Assembly: GCF_918378365.1 (NCBI RefSeq)
Contig: NZ_OU912926.1
Coordinates: forward strand, 1,240,001-1,304,000
Origin: Candidatus Nitrotoga arctica
GTDB taxonomy: Bacteria; Pseudomonadota; Gammaproteobacteria; Burkholderiales; Gallionellaceae
Length of the DNA stretch: 64,000 bases
Reading direction: 5' to 3'
Shown: positions 27,131 through 37,926 of the stretch, one piece after another
Numbering within the stretch: the first letter of the stretch is position 1
How the letters are laid out: each line of letters begins with the position of its first letter
The notes under the pieces: model-generated
What the model was told of the DNA's origin: nothing
Database searches by the model: none
What the model saw: only the letters and a program-made list of their open reading frames with translations
Position numbers and translations under genes: made by a program

Positions 27131-27481
<351 letters not shown>

Positions 27482-27491
27482 GGAGAACGAT

Positions 27492-28991
27492 ATGAAAAAA
27501 CTGTTTGTGCTTTTTGCGTTTCTGGGTATGTTGTATGGTCTGGTAGTCCCAGCATTTGCGGAGGAGGTCGCCCCAGCAGCAGTATCGACAACAGCCACAG
27601 TCCAGACTGCTACGGCAATTGATGCAGTTAAGCCCGTCCAAGCGGTAGCCACACACGCTGTCGCGCCCACGCCCAACAAGGGTGATACGGCGTGGATGCT
27701 GACCGCCACCCTGCTGGTCATCATGATGTCCATCCCGGGTCTTGCCCTGTTCTACGGCGGCCTGGTGCGCAGCAAGAACATGTTGTCCATCCTGATGCAG
27801 GTGTTTGCCATTTTCGCGCTGATCATCGTGCTGTGGGCCATCTATGGCTATTCGCTGGCGTTCACGCAGGGCAATGCATTTATCGGCGGATTTGACAGGC
27901 TGTTCCTGAAGGGCATCTTTGATCCGGTCACCGGCAGTGTCGCCAATGCAGCAACCTTCAGTAAGGGCGTGGTGATTCCTGAATTCGCTTTCGTGGTCTT
28001 TCAGGCCACCTTCGCCGCTATCGCCGTTGCATTGATCGTGGGTGCTTTCGCTGAACGGATGAAGTTCTCCGCTGTGCTGTTGTTCTCTGCATTGTGGTTT
28101 ACCTTCGCGTATTTGCCGATTGCACACATGGTGTGGTTCTGGATGGGGCCGGATGCCTACACCACTCAGGCTGCGGGGGATACTGCAACGGCAGCGGCAG
28201 GATGGCTGTTCCAGAAGGGCGCATTGGATTTTGCAGGCGGCACCGTGGTGCATATCAACGCGGCTGTTGCGGGTTTGGTCGGTGCATTCATGGTTGGCAA
28301 GCGCATCGGCTATGGTAAAGAACCAATGGCACCGCACAACATGGTCATGACCATGATAGGCGGCTCTCTGCTGTGGGTTGGCTGGTTCGGCTTCAATGCG
28401 GGCTCGGCTTTAGAGGCATCCGGTACGGCCACATTGGCCTTTGTCAATACATTGGTTGCTACTGCAGCCGCCGCACTCACATGGACGCTGGCTGAACAGT
28501 TATTGAAAGGCAAGCCATCCGTGCTGGGGGCGGTTTCCGGAGCGGTCGCTGGCCTGGTTGCCATCACTCCCGCCTGCGGCTGGGTGGGTGTAGGCGGCGG
28601 ACTAATTATCGGTGCACTGGCTGGCGTGGCTTGTTTCTGGGGCGTAACCGGTCTGAAGAAATTGCTGGGGGCAGATGACGCGCTGGATGTGTTCGGCATC
28701 CACGGTATCGGTGGAATCTTGGGCGCGTTACTCACCGGCGTGTTCAACACCTGGAGCATGGGTGGCACCGGTATCGTGGATTATGTCAATAATACTATCG
28801 TTGACACTACTATCAGCGGACAGGTGTGGATACAAGCGCAAGCCGTGCTGACCACGATCATCTGGTCTGGTGTGGTTGCCTTTGTTTGCTACAAGATTGT
28901 GGATATGACCATCGGTTTGCGTGTGAAGCAAGAAGAGGAGCGCGAGGGGTTGGATACTACAAGTCACGGCGAACGGGCTTACAACTTTTAA
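27492..28991 (+). CDS. amtB: ammonium transporter AmtB
   Basis: The 499-residue ammonium channel has a cleavable signal peptide (residues 1-23, ending AFA), a Pro/Ala/Val-rich linker, and 11 membrane helices from about residue 65. Family marks include ALFYGGLVRSKN, the pore His in IAHMVWFW and the block DVFGIHGIGGILGALLTGVF with the second His region. Translation starts at ATG 27492 behind AAGGAGA. A frame opening further upstream overlaps glnK and has no ribosome binding site. The cytoplasmic tail (RVKQEEEREGLD) carries the GlnK contact region. It forms one operon with glnK. Confidence 0.95.
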   Translation: MKKLFVLFAFLGMLYGLVVPAFAEEVAPAAVSTTATVQTATAIDAVKPVQAVATHAVAPTPNKGDTAWMLTATLLVIMMSIPGLALFYGGLVRSKNMLSILMQVFAIFALIIVLWAIYGYSLAFTQGNAFIGGFDRLFLKGIFDPVTGSVANAATFSKGVVIPEFAFVVFQATFAAIAVALIVGAFAERMKFSAVLLFSALWFTFAYLPIAHMVWFWMGPDAYTTQAAGDTATAAAGWLFQKGALDFAGGTVVHINAAVAGLVGAFMVGKRIGYGKEPMAPHNMVMTMIGGSLLWVGWFGFNAGSALEASGTATLAFVNTLVATAAAALTWTLAEQLLKGKPSVLGAVSGAVAGLVAITPACGWVGVGGGLIIGALAGVACFWGVTGLKKLLGADDALDVFGIHGIGGILGALLTGVFNTWSMGGTGIVDYVNNTIVDTTISGQVWIQAQAVLTTIIWSGVVAFVCYKIVDMTIGLRVKQEEEREGLDTTSHGERAYNF

Positions 28992-29152
28992 TCCATTTTA
29001 TCTTGATAGTATTTCTGCTAGCTTCGTTATGAAGGTTAGAGCGCCAACTCATTGACTATAAGAAATGTTAATATATTTACTGGTTTCGAGAAAAATATAA
29101 AATGTAACATCCCGCATTGGCAATGCGTGGTATTGGTTAGTTTGATCCAGCC

Positions 29153-29180
29153 CTCGCCAGAATGCTGGTATTCTGGCGAG
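29153..29180. terminator. perfect hairpin after amtB, probable terminator
   Basis: CTCGCCAGAAT and ATTCTGGCGAG form an 11-bp perfect stem with a 6-base loop, 160 bp after the amtB stop. The T content after it (CTTAGTTGTT) is modest. It is the only strong hairpin in the 378-base gap before the glycosyltransferase operon. A second small hairpin (CGCATT-GGC-AATGCG) lies at 29113-29127. Confidence 0.55.
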
Positions 29181-29368
29181 CTTAGTTGTTCAGTGTGATT
29201 CTTGCACAAGAACCTGCAATATAAATTCGCTCAGGGCTTATTGTTAGAAGCCTGGTACATCTTCATGTCATGGAGCGGCTTTCGATAACCGCGTCATCCT
29301 TATAAATTGTCGGCTGTTCCCCCACCTGCATAAAAAATCAGATAGTGGATGTTTTGTAAGAAATTCAA

Positions 29369-32300
29369 ATGAACGCATCATGCGCACTTTCACCGATCGC
29401 TGATCACGCATCTCAATGGCCTGCATCGGGCGACCGTCTTGTATTGAAATTGCTGGAGCCAGAATCCAATCCGCAAGACGTTGTGCTGGTGCCATCACCT
29501 GTTGCACTGGAGGGGCCACTGGTATCCTGCCTGATGGTCAGTCGCGGTCGACTGTTGCCGGCGCGTCATGCTATTGAGTGTTTCCGTCGGCAGACCTACC
29601 GGCGGCGTGAACTGGTAATCATCGATGACAACCCGGCATCTGAGCTGAGGGAGTTTCTGGCGGTTATGGATGACCCGCTGATCCGACACGTGATGTTGCC
29701 GGCAAGCCAAGGAAGTCTAGGTAGCCTGCGCAATCGCGCGCTGGCCGAATCGCGCGGCGACCTGGTGTGCCAGTGGGATGACGATGATCTGTATGATGCG
29801 CGCCGCATCGCCTGGCAGGTGGAGGCTCTGCAGACGAGCGGGGCGCAAGCCTGCTTCTTGCGTCGATGGACCTTGTGGTGGCCGGCTGAGCGTCGCATTG
29901 CAGTGTCCGGCGAGCGCATATGGGAAGGCAGCATGCTGGCGCAGCGTACGGCAGTGCCGACCTATCCGGACCAGCGGCGAGGCGAGGACAGCGTGCTCAC
30001 CGGGCAGATCATTGCAGACAAGCGCGTGGTGCTGATGAATGCGCCAGAGCTGTACTGCTATACCATTCACGGCGGTAATACTTTCCACTACCAGCATTTT
30101 CTGGGCATCTACAACGCTGCCAGTGAGTTTGCGGGCCGTCATGCTTATGCAAACTACTTGCAACTGCTTGGTCGTCGGTTGCCGATCCTGAATTACGCTG
30201 TTGCGTTGGAGCAGGCGGGCAACTTGGCCGCTTATCGGCGTCCGCAGCCAGTACCACTGCCCGATCGATTTATCGACCCGTCGCGGCAGCGCTCCGGACG
30301 CACACCGTCATGCAGCGAGCCGCGAGTATCAATCGTCGTGCGCAGCATGGGCCGTAACTGTCTGGCTGATGCCCTGAGTTCGCTGGCCGCGCAGTCCTAT
30401 AGCAAGCTCGAAGTGGTGGTGGTGGATGCCACCGGTGGGCGTCATCCGCCATTGCCGGCAACAATTGCGGCAGATGTGCGATTTCGATTGGTGTGTGCTG
30501 GACGTCCACTGAAGCGCTCGGCGGCGGCAAATTTCGGTCTCGAAGCGGCCACTGGCGAATACCTCGGTTTCCTGGATGACGACGACCTGTTTGATCCCGA
30601 ACACGTTGCGCTGTTGGTTCGCCGCATACTCGAGCCGGATCATCCAGACTTGGTATATGCCGGTCTGTGGTTGGTTGATCGTTATCACCGTCTTTGCCGA
30701 AGACAGTGCAATCCGTTCAATACGCTGATGTTTCAGTTCTTCAATCTGATCCCGGCAATCTCGGTGCTGTTTCACCGTCGTGTGATTGAACTTGGCTGCC
30801 GTTTCGATGAGAGCCTGGAAGTCTTCGAGGACTGGGATTTCTGGCTCCAGCTCGCGCCACATGTGCGCATAGAGCGCATCGAAGTGCCGACGCAGTACTA
30901 CTTCATCGAGGCCGGAACATCCGGCTGCAGCATCGGCTTGAACGCCGATTCGGCACGTGCCGGACACTACTCGAAACGCGTGCGTCAGCGCTGGCAGCCC
31001 TGTAGTTCGACGCTGTGGCGCGAGTACACCGCACTGGTGCATGATCTGCTTGCGCGCTTTCACGATGGGGAGCGTGCTGAACTGCGTCCGGCAATGCGGG
31101 CGCTGCTGGGGCGCTATCCGGAGGAGCCGAATATTGAATTCCATCTTGGGCGCAGCTATCTCGCGGAAGGCCATGTTTTTAGTGCGCGCCGGCTTTATGA
31201 ATCGGCCGTTTCGCATAATCGCAGCTGCCCGGAATTCATACTGTCGCTGGCACGGCTTTGGGAGGCACAGGGTTCGCTAGAGGACGCACTGTCATGCTTG
31301 GAAGAAGCGCGTCCAGCGCTGTCAAAGCAGATGCAGGTGGTGGATGCCGAAATCACCCGTTTGCGACGTCTGATCATCAGCCGCCAGACTTTTCCTGGAA
31401 ATGGTGCGGGTGGTGGACGCATTGGCCGAAACGAGCTTTGTTCCTGTGGCAGCGGTGCACGTTACAAACATTGTTGCGGACATCAAAGTGCACGGCTTGA
31501 GCTGGCGGCTGCAAACCAGTCGTTGCAGGCGGAATGCGACCGGCTACAGGTGGCCGGTATCGAGCAGTACCGATGTGGCGAGCTGCCAGCCGCCGGCGAA
31601 TATCTGGCAGCGGCCAATGCGCTGCTATCGGGCCAGCCGATGGTAAATCATGCGTTGGCGCTGTTGGCCTATGATCAGGGTGCGCTTGACGAGGCTGCGC
31701 GTTATGCCGATGTTGCCCTAGCGGCTACCACCGATCCGGTTATCACGAACTTTCATCGCCAATTGAATTACCGACGGCGCCGCATCGCCGAAGCGCAACT
31801 GTTGCGCGAAGCACTGCGTGTTTCTGGACGTCTTTTGTCATCAGATGGCGTGCGTCTTGCGCTGGAATCTGCGCAGGCTATGCTGGTGCTGCGCTGCAAT
31901 GTGCATCTGCCGCTTGTTGAAGTTGATTTCAATGGTTGGCAGGGCAGGGTACATTTCTTCCAGAGCGATATAGAGGGACTGCCGGATGTCGCGCTTTCGA
32001 CGTGGCCGGAACAGGGCGGTGTGCTGGTGATTGATGGGGTGCCCGAGGTTCTACCTCCCCTCCTGGATTCGCAACTGTGCACACAGGTACTGATGCGAGT
32101 TACCCGGGATTGTCCAGCCATGCTGTTCGAAATCGCTCATGCAGTGCCTGGCGGAATTGGCCTCGTCTATCCCGACGATATCACTGCGCGACAGGTCGGT
32201 TTACCTGGTTTTGTTTTGCGGCCGACGCTGCCGCCAGCTGCATTTGAGATCGCGCGCCCGTCGCCCGGGATTCCTTTTCGGGTAGGGCTGCGCGGTAGTT

Positions 32301-32800
32301 GTGAGGTTGATGGCCTGCATCCGCTTGATGCAGTACTGATCCGTCGTCTGCTGGCCAGCAGACTGTCGGTAAGTGTGCATGGTGGCACGCCTCTGCTGCG
32401 ACATTTTCCGCCATCTGCGCTGCCGTCGGGGCTGCAGTTGCATGGCTTCGATGCTTCGCAGGAAGATTTTTTCGCCAACATCGACTGCCTGGTGCTTCGA
32501 CGCGCACCGCTGGCAAGTGGTGAGGCAGCGCTTGGCTTCGTTGCTGGCGCGCTGGCAGCAGGTTGTCCGCTGATTTGCGCGGATGGGCTGCCGGGTGCCG
32601 AGTTGATCATGGATGGTCGTAATGGCTTTCTAGTCGCCGCCGGAGATGAGACTACTATCTGCGAGCGCATTGCGCTGCTGCGCCAGGATGCGAAACTCAT
32701 GCAATCCATTTCCGAAGAGGCTCGTGCGACTGCTCGCCGGTATTGGGCAGTACAGGATTTGGGGCGCTGGACGTGCGTTCACATGGGTCTGGAGGTCTGA
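29369..32800 (+). CDS. multidomain glycosyltransferase (GT2-GT2-TPR-SEC-C-TPR-GT4-like)
   Basis: This 1143-residue protein has two family-2 glycosyltransferase modules. The first spans about residues 50-290 (LVSCLMVSRG, acidic motif DDDDLYD at 137-143), the second about 318-540 (RVSIVVRSMG, FLDDDDLFD near 400). A TPR-like helical part (about 570-670) follows, then a SEC-C zinc motif near 685 (GRNELCSCGSGARYKHCC). More TPR-like helices come next, and a C-terminal segment resembles the nucleotide-sugar half of GT4 enzymes (AELIMDGRNGFLV). It overlaps the next gene by 1 bp. It probably builds a glycan or glycosylates protein in the cytoplasm. Donor and acceptor are unknown. Confidence 0.85.
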   Translation: MNASCALSPIADHASQWPASGDRLVLKLLEPESNPQDVVLVPSPVALEGPLVSCLMVSRGRLLPARHAIECFRRQTYRRRELVIIDDNPASELREFLAVMDDPLIRHVMLPASQGSLGSLRNRALAESRGDLVCQWDDDDLYDARRIAWQVEALQTSGAQACFLRRWTLWWPAERRIAVSGERIWEGSMLAQRTAVPTYPDQRRGEDSVLTGQIIADKRVVLMNAPELYCYTIHGGNTFHYQHFLGIYNAASEFAGRHAYANYLQLLGRRLPILNYAVALEQAGNLAAYRRPQPVPLPDRFIDPSRQRSGRTPSCSEPRVSIVVRSMGRNCLADALSSLAAQSYSKLEVVVVDATGGRHPPLPATIAADVRFRLVCAGRPLKRSAAANFGLEAATGEYLGFLDDDDLFDPEHVALLVRRILEPDHPDLVYAGLWLVDRYHRLCRRQCNPFNTLMFQFFNLIPAISVLFHRRVIELGCRFDESLEVFEDWDFWLQLAPHVRIERIEVPTQYYFIEAGTSGCSIGLNADSARAGHYSKRVRQRWQPCSSTLWREYTALVHDLLARFHDGERAELRPAMRALLGRYPEEPNIEFHLGRSYLAEGHVFSARRLYESAVSHNRSCPEFILSLARLWEAQGSLEDALSCLEEARPALSKQMQVVDAEITRLRRLIISRQTFPGNGAGGGRIGRNELCSCGSGARYKHCCGHQSARLELAAANQSLQAECDRLQVAGIEQYRCGELPAAGEYLAAANALLSGQPMVNHALALLAYDQGALDEAARYADVALAATTDPVITNFHRQLNYRRRRIAEAQLLREALRVSGRLLSSDGVRLALESAQAMLVLRCNVHLPLVEVDFNGWQGRVHFFQSDIEGLPDVALSTWPEQGGVLVIDGVPEVLPPLLDSQLCTQVLMRVTRDCPAMLFEIAHAVPGGIGLVYPDDITARQVGLPGFVLRPTLPPAAFEIARPSPGIPFRVGLRGSCEVDGLHPLDAVLIRRLLASRLSVSVHGGTPLLRHFPPSALPSGLQLHGFDASQEDFFANIDCLVLRRAPLASGEAALGFVAGALAAGCPLICADGLPGAELIMDGRNGFLVAAGDETTICERIALLRQDAKLMQSISEEARATARRYWAVQDLGRWTCVHMGLEV

Positions 32801-33999
32801 TGCGCGGCATAAAACTGATTTCCTGGTCGGGCACATCGGGTTATGCGCTGTCGGCGCTAGATTATCTGCGCGGTCTGGTGGCGCAGCAGGTATCGGTTGA
32901 ATGGATGCCGCTGTGTTCCGGGCCAGATGGCTACATGCCATGGCGCGCAGATCTTGGCATGGATGCACTCGATTTTTTTCCAGCATTGTCGAATGATCCG
33001 ATACATGCCGATCTGCGGCAGCTTGTCGAGCGCTGTTGCAGGCCTTGCGATTACGATACGGTACTGGTGCATTTGCCACCGGAATATTGGCCGGTGTATT
33101 TCGAACCGGGGCGGCGCAATGTCGGTTTCACCGCATGGGAAACCGATCGTTTGCCGCCGCACTGGCCTTCGCTGCTCAATCTGGCCGAGCGCGTGCTGGT
33201 GCTCAGCAGCATGAACCGCGAGGTGTGCGAGCGTTGTGGCGTTGTGGTGCCGGTGCGTGTGGTGCCACCTATGCTGCGCGAGGTGCCGCCGCCGGTGTCG
33301 GACGAGCATCGTAGACAGATACGTGCCGGGCTTGGCATTGGTCCGCACACCACGGTATTCTATTCGATCAACACTTGGGAGCCGCGCAAGGGCGTTTACG
33401 ACCTTCTGAGCGCCTTTGCGTGCGCTTTTTCCGATGCGGATGACGTGTTGTTGCTGTTAAAGACCTCGCCACGAGGTATCGGTGCGCCGCCGTCCTACAC
33501 TGCTGCGCCGGTGGCGGAGTTGCTTGCGAAATGGCATCAGCGCGCCGCGCGCGGTCGCGACGCCCGCCTGCCGTCGATCCGTGTAATCGGGGATAACCTG
33601 TCTGGCGAACAGATCGAAGACCTGCACCGCGCCGGCGACGTGTTTGTTTCGCTGACACGCGGTGAAGGTTGGGGCATGGGCGGCTGCGAGGCACTGGTGC
33701 GCAGCCGCCCGGTACTGATGACCGGATGGAGCGGTCAGCTCGATTACCTCGGTAGTGAGTGGCCGTGGTTGGTGAATTATCGGCTGACGCAGGTGACGCC
33801 ATGGCCGCAGCAGGCCAGTTTCCTTGCTTCGCAGCGATGGGCGCAGGCCGACCTGGCGCATGCTGCTGAATTGATGCGCGGTCTGCACCGTGATCTGCCA
33901 ACCGCCATGACGCACGCCACGCAGGCTGCCGAAGCGCTGCGTCAGAGGCTATCGATGGGGCGAATGACCGAACATTTACTGGCGAGTCTGGATGACTGA
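32800..33999 (+). CDS. GT4-type glycosyltransferase
   Basis: This 399-residue protein has a Rossmann-like N-terminal half and the GT4 C-terminal signature ISINTWEPRKG...LTRGEGWGMGGCEALVRSRP, whose E-x7-E pattern binds the nucleotide-sugar. The ATG at 32800 shares a base with the preceding TGA (TGATG) and follows GGAGG at 32791-32795, so this start is preferred over an in-frame one inside the upstream gene. It overlaps the third gene by 8 bp. It is the second enzyme of the glycosylation operon. Confidence 0.88.
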   Translation: MRGIKLISWSGTSGYALSALDYLRGLVAQQVSVEWMPLCSGPDGYMPWRADLGMDALDFFPALSNDPIHADLRQLVERCCRPCDYDTVLVHLPPEYWPVYFEPGRRNVGFTAWETDRLPPHWPSLLNLAERVLVLSSMNREVCERCGVVVPVRVVPPMLREVPPPVSDEHRRQIRAGLGIGPHTTVFYSINTWEPRKGVYDLLSAFACAFSDADDVLLLLKTSPRGIGAPPSYTAAPVAELLAKWHQRAARGRDARLPSIRVIGDNLSGEQIEDLHRAGDVFVSLTRGEGWGMGGCEALVRSRPVLMTGWSGQLDYLGSEWPWLVNYRLTQVTPWPQQASFLASQRWAQADLAHAAELMRGLHRDLPTAMTHATQAAEALRQRLSMGRMTEHLLASLDD

Positions 34000-34831
34000 A
34001 ATACCGCGCATCTTCCATTTTGTATTCGGGCTGCGATCGCAGGACGAGCCATTTCATCTGCTGCACTACCTGTGTCTGGAATCATGCCGGCAGGTCAATC
34101 AGCCCGAGGCAATCCACTTCCACTATCTTAACGAGCCTTGGGGGTATTGGTGGGATCGGATCCAGCCGCACCTGGTGCTGCATCGTGTCGATCCGGAGCC
34201 ATTCGTTCGTGATACCACCCGCTATGCCAACACGCCGGAGGGACGCATCATCCGCCAGCGCAACCTCGATTACGCTCATGAATCAGACTTCATTCGCATG
34301 AAGGTGCTGCAGACTTGGGGCGGGGTGTATGCGGACATGGACACGCTATTCCTACAGCCGATGCCGGACGAATTCTATCGCGAGCAGTTTGTTATCGGTG
34401 CGGAGCAGGATGAGTTAGCGGAGCACGATCCGATGAAACGCTCGCTGTGTAATGCGCTAATGCTGGCGCGGCCGGAATCAGCCTATTTGGCGCGCTGGCT
34501 GGAGAATATGTACCGGGTGTTCGACGGCACCTGGAGTCGTCACTCCTGCCAGGAGGCGACGCGAGTACGGCAGCAGATACCGGATGCAGTGCGCGTGCTG
34601 CCCAAGCGCTGCTTCCACCGGCACGGCGCCGACCCGGTGGGCGTGCATACTCTGTTTGAGGGGCTTGACGAGGATTTTTCAGGCATGTATTCAATGCATT
34701 TGTGGGCGCACCTGTGGTGGGATGAATGGCGCACCGATTTCACCATTGTGCATGGTGGCATGATTGATGAGGACTACGTACGTTACGCCGAGACCACTTA
34801 CGCGGTGGCGGCGCGAAAGTTTCTGGACTGA
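33992..34831 (+). CDS. GT32-like glycosyltransferase
   Basis: This 279-residue enzyme of the GT32/OCH1-like type has an N-terminal IPRIFHFVFG, the conserved SDFIRMKVLQTWGGVYADMD segment and the metal-binding DXD at D115-M-D117, followed by TLFLQP. Such enzymes transfer a sugar from a nucleotide donor to a lipid or protein-linked glycan. It overlaps the GT4 gene by 8 bp and ends the three-gene operon. The next gene lies on the other strand 78 bp away. Confidence 0.87.
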   Translation: MTEIPRIFHFVFGLRSQDEPFHLLHYLCLESCRQVNQPEAIHFHYLNEPWGYWWDRIQPHLVLHRVDPEPFVRDTTRYANTPEGRIIRQRNLDYAHESDFIRMKVLQTWGGVYADMDTLFLQPMPDEFYREQFVIGAEQDELAEHDPMKRSLCNALMLARPESAYLARWLENMYRVFDGTWSRHSCQEATRVRQQIPDAVRVLPKRCFHRHGADPVGVHTLFEGLDEDFSGMYSMHLWAHLWWDEWRTDFTIVHGGMIDEDYVRYAETTYAVAARKFLD

Positions 34832-34908
34832 AGCAGGGAAACGGGCTGTACCTGCGGCCCGGGGGATCGTTCATCCTGCTTCTGCAGATGGATTGAGCTC
34901 GTTGCTGC

Positions 34909-36747
34909 TCAGGAATGTTTTATCATTCGTTTGCCTTGCTGCCAGAGTAAAAAAACTCCCAGCGCGCCCGCAAGAATGGACGCAAGGAACACTCCGATTT
35001 TTGCAGCCGCGAAGTCCGGGGCATGCGGAAATGCCTTCGCAGCGATGTAAAGCGACATCGTAAATCCAATGCCGGCAAGTGCAGCGGCGCCGATCATCTG
35101 CCGCCAGGAATAGGCATCGGGTTTGACGGCCCATCCCATTCGAACCGCGATCGCGGCTGCCGCGACCATGCCAAGCGGCTTACCCACGACCAGCCCCAGC
35201 ATGATGGCAAGGATCAAGAACTCTCGTCCGTCGACGACTTCCATGGAAAGAACGAGGCCCGCATTGGCGAGCGCAAATAAGGGTAGCACCAAGTAGCTGG
35301 ACCACGGTTCCACCGCCCGTAGTAGCTTGTCGGCCGGGGATTCGATCCGGTCGTGAATGGCATCGAGGGCGCGCATTGATGACTCCGATGGCCCGTGTCG
35401 CAGGACTCTCTCTTCCGAACTGCGCAGTTCGGCGTGGAGTACCGATTCGGCCTGTGCCATTAATGCCGTTAGATTCGCGGGGGGGCGGGTTGGCGTAAGG
35501 ACTGCAACGATCACTCCTGCGAGGGTGGCGTGCAGCCCGGCGGCATGCAGGAATATCCATAAAAGGATCCCCAGTAGCGCGTAGGGAAGCGCGCGGTAGA
35601 CGCCACCACGGTTGAGCAGAACCAACAGCCCGGTAATAATAACTGCGGCGGCTGCATTGAACGGATCGATGTGCCCGGAATAGAACGCCGTAACGAGCAC
35701 AATGGCAACAAGATCATCAACCACCACTGCCGCCGTCAGGAATACCCTGAGTTCGACGGGCACGCGTCTTCCCAGTAGGGCAATCAGGGCCACAGCAAAG
35801 GCGGTATCCGTGGTAGTCGGGATTGCCCATCCACTGGCCAGTGGTCCAGCCGGTACCAGCAGTAGATAAATGATTGCAGGGACTGTCATGCCCCCGAGAG
35901 CTGCAGCCAACGGCAGCGCCGCCGCGCGCCGCGCAGCAAGGCGGCCGACCGTTAATTCGCGCTTGATCTCCAGCCCAACAACCAAGAAGAAGATCGTCAG
36001 CAAACAATCGTTGATCCATTCGCGCAACGGTAGCCGAAACGCCACGTCTCCCTCCGTCAGACCGATTGGAATGTTCCACAATGCTTCGAACATAGGACCG
36101 AGCGGCGAATTTACTGTAACAACGGCCAGGATCGTCATCGCCAGGAGCAGCAAACCAGTCGACGGAGCCCATCGCGCAAAGTCCAGAGCTATAGTCTGCA
36201 CCCGGTGACCGAGCGATCCAAGAATGGCTTCGGCCAGTGTATTTTCGTCCCATGGCCCTTCGTAGCGCCGACTATTGATGAAAAAAGTTGGTGATACGGG
36301 CGCGCCGCTACGTTTGCTGCTGGCGATATCCGCCTCGACTTTCGCTTGCGCTCGGTTCCAAGCCTCTTGCGTGGATGCGTCACGCGGAGGCAGGTCAAGT
36401 TGGGTAGCTAAGGTTTCAAAATCAATGTGCTCGAGCGAGGGCCCGAGTTTCATCAGTGCATCGTGCGTTTCCCAATATCGATTTGTGGTTTCGTGAGCGT
36501 ATTCGGCCAGCTCGGCGGCTTGACGTGCCTTGTTATTGCCGAGAATAGGTCGATGGCGGAACACATAGCGCATCCGTCCGTCAAATCGATCCCGCAAATT
36601 GGCAACAACATCATGTGCGGCCTGACAGTACGAACAGTTGTAGCTGCCGTATTCCACGAGCGTGATTTCAGCACTGGGATCACCCAGCGTGTGGTCAGAT
36701 CCACTATGTACCGGTGGATCCAGTTTGCTGATATGCGTGTTGCTCAC
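34909..36747 (-). CDS. nhaA: Na+/H+ antiporter NhaA fused to an N-terminal DsbA-like domain
   Basis: This protein of about 612 residues combines a DsbA-type thioredoxin domain (about residues 8-175, C-x-x-C as [10 protein letters not shown]) with a complete NhaA antiporter (about 190-605, with the transport Asp pair seen in [11 protein letters not shown]). NhaA exports Na+ in exchange for H+. The fused domain may handle thiols or assist folding. The start is set at a GTG (36747) because GGAGG lies 8 bases upstream. A TTG five codons earlier overlaps that site. The fusion is known in several phyla. The function of the extra domain is not settled. Confidence 0.92.
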   Translation of the reverse strand: MSNTHISKLDPPVHSGSDHTLGDPSAEITLVEYGSYNCSYCQAAHDVVANLRDRFDGRMRYVFRHRPILGNNKARQAAELAEYAHETTNRYWETHDALMKLGPSLEHIDFETLATQLDLPPRDASTQEAWNRAQAKVEADIASSKRSGAPVSPTFFINSRRYEGPWDENTLAEAILGSLGHRVQTIALDFARWAPSTGLLLLAMTILAVVTVNSPLGPMFEALWNIPIGLTEGDVAFRLPLREWINDCLLTIFFLVVGLEIKRELTVGRLAARRAAALPLAAALGGMTVPAIIYLLLVPAGPLASGWAIPTTTDTAFAVALIALLGRRVPVELRVFLTAAVVVDDLVAIVLVTAFYSGHIDPFNAAAAVIITGLLVLLNRGGVYRALPYALLGILLWIFLHAAGLHATLAGVIVAVLTPTRPPANLTALMAQAESVLHAELRSSEERVLRHGPSESSMRALDAIHDRIESPADKLLRAVEPWSSYLVLPLFALANAGLVLSMEVVDGREFLILAIMLGLVVGKPLGMVAAAAIAVRMGWAVKPDAYSWRQMIGAAALAGIGFTMSLYIAAKAFPHAPDFAAAKIGVFLASILAGALGVFLLWQQGKRMIKHS

Positions 36748-37014
36748 TTCGTTGACCTCCAAATTTCAAGTGGACGTGAATCCGACGGGCACATGGCTAA
36801 CGTCGCAAAATGGCTTTGTCTCGCTTTCACTGCAAGAGCAGAGGCACGATTGGTTTGCATCACTTGCGTGGCGACACGTCCACTCCTGGTTTTGATTTCA
36901 AAATGGTCGCGCACTTGCAATGGAAGCTGGTATCTTGGTTAGAACGCTGCTCTTGATATGCTTCCGAATGTGATGCAGGTAAGGCCAGTCGTCGATCGCG
37001 GCGCTGAAAGAGAG

Positions 37015-37926
37015 TTACCTTTTAGAGTCTGACCTGTTTGTCTCAGGAAAATGTCGTGAACGCACATTGTTTTTACCGCTTTTCTTGACCTCATACATTA
37101 ATTCATCGGCAGCTTTAAGCATTGCAGGGAACGAACGATCAGCTTCGCTGAACCATGCTATCCCGATGCTACCCTTTACTGGCGGGAAGCCTTGAAGAGC
37201 GGTGTCTACTGCAGTGGAAATTTTCCGACCTGCCTCGACAGCTGCTTCGTATCCAATTTCTAAGAGCAGAACGGCAAATTCGTCACCACCCAATCGCGCG
37301 ACTCGATCGCTAGAGCGCGAGATACTGCGTAGCGCTATGGCTGTCGCTCGAAGTGCCGCGTCCCCCGCATCATGGCCTTTGGTGTCGTTAAGCTGTTTAA
37401 AGTCGTCCAAATCCAGAATAATAACGGCCAATGGGTGTGCATAGCGCTTCGTGCGCTCAACTTCGGAGGCCCCAGCCTCGAGAAAGGCACGTCTGTTATA
37501 AAGCCCAGTCAGGGCATCTCGGGTCGCGCGTTCATGTTCTCTTTCAAATTGCAGACGAACCTGATTGGCAAGAAGAGCTACCAAACTGTAGGTCATTAAG
37601 TGGGTTAATGCGTTTACCCATGGAATCCACTGGGCGCTGTATTGTCGCTCTGAAGCAATATCGCCCACGAGAGATATCGTAGATGCAAGAACAGCCATAA
37701 ACAAACCATTCCTTTTCCCACCTATCCATGTAATTACAAGTACCGGCAGCACTGCTAAGGATACAAAATCGAACTCGGCGTAAGTTACTATCCGAAACGC
37801 AATCATAAGAAAAAATACACTGACACAGATTGACCATACAATCCAGAGGCGCCAACCGGTCCATAAGGTACCGAGGAGGAAATTAGAAATCCTTACCTTT
37901 TTCATATTTATTGAGCCGATCATCAA
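37015..37926 (-). CDS. membrane-bound diguanylate cyclase
   Basis: This 303-residue protein has about five membrane segments (residues 15-125) and a GGDEF domain (about 135-295). The active-site motif GGDEF is intact (ARLGGDEFAVLL). RxxD (RSSD) lies five residues before it, the inhibitory I-site, so it probably makes cyclic di-GMP with product feedback. The signal sensed by the membrane part is unknown. The start could be the first ATG or the MKK seven codons on. It is monocistronic. Confidence 0.88.
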   Translation of the reverse strand: MMIGSINMKKVRISNFLLGTLWTGWRLWIVWSICVSVFFLMIAFRIVTYAEFDFVSLAVLPVLVITWIGGKRNGLFMAVLASTISLVGDIASERQYSAQWIPWVNALTHLMTYSLVALLANQVRLQFEREHERATRDALTGLYNRRAFLEAGASEVERTKRYAHPLAVIILDLDDFKQLNDTKGHDAGDAALRATAIALRSISRSSDRVARLGGDEFAVLLLEIGYEAAVEAGRKISTAVDTALQGFPPVKGSIGIAWFSEADRSFPAMLKAADELMYEVKKSGKNNVRSRHFPETNRSDSKR

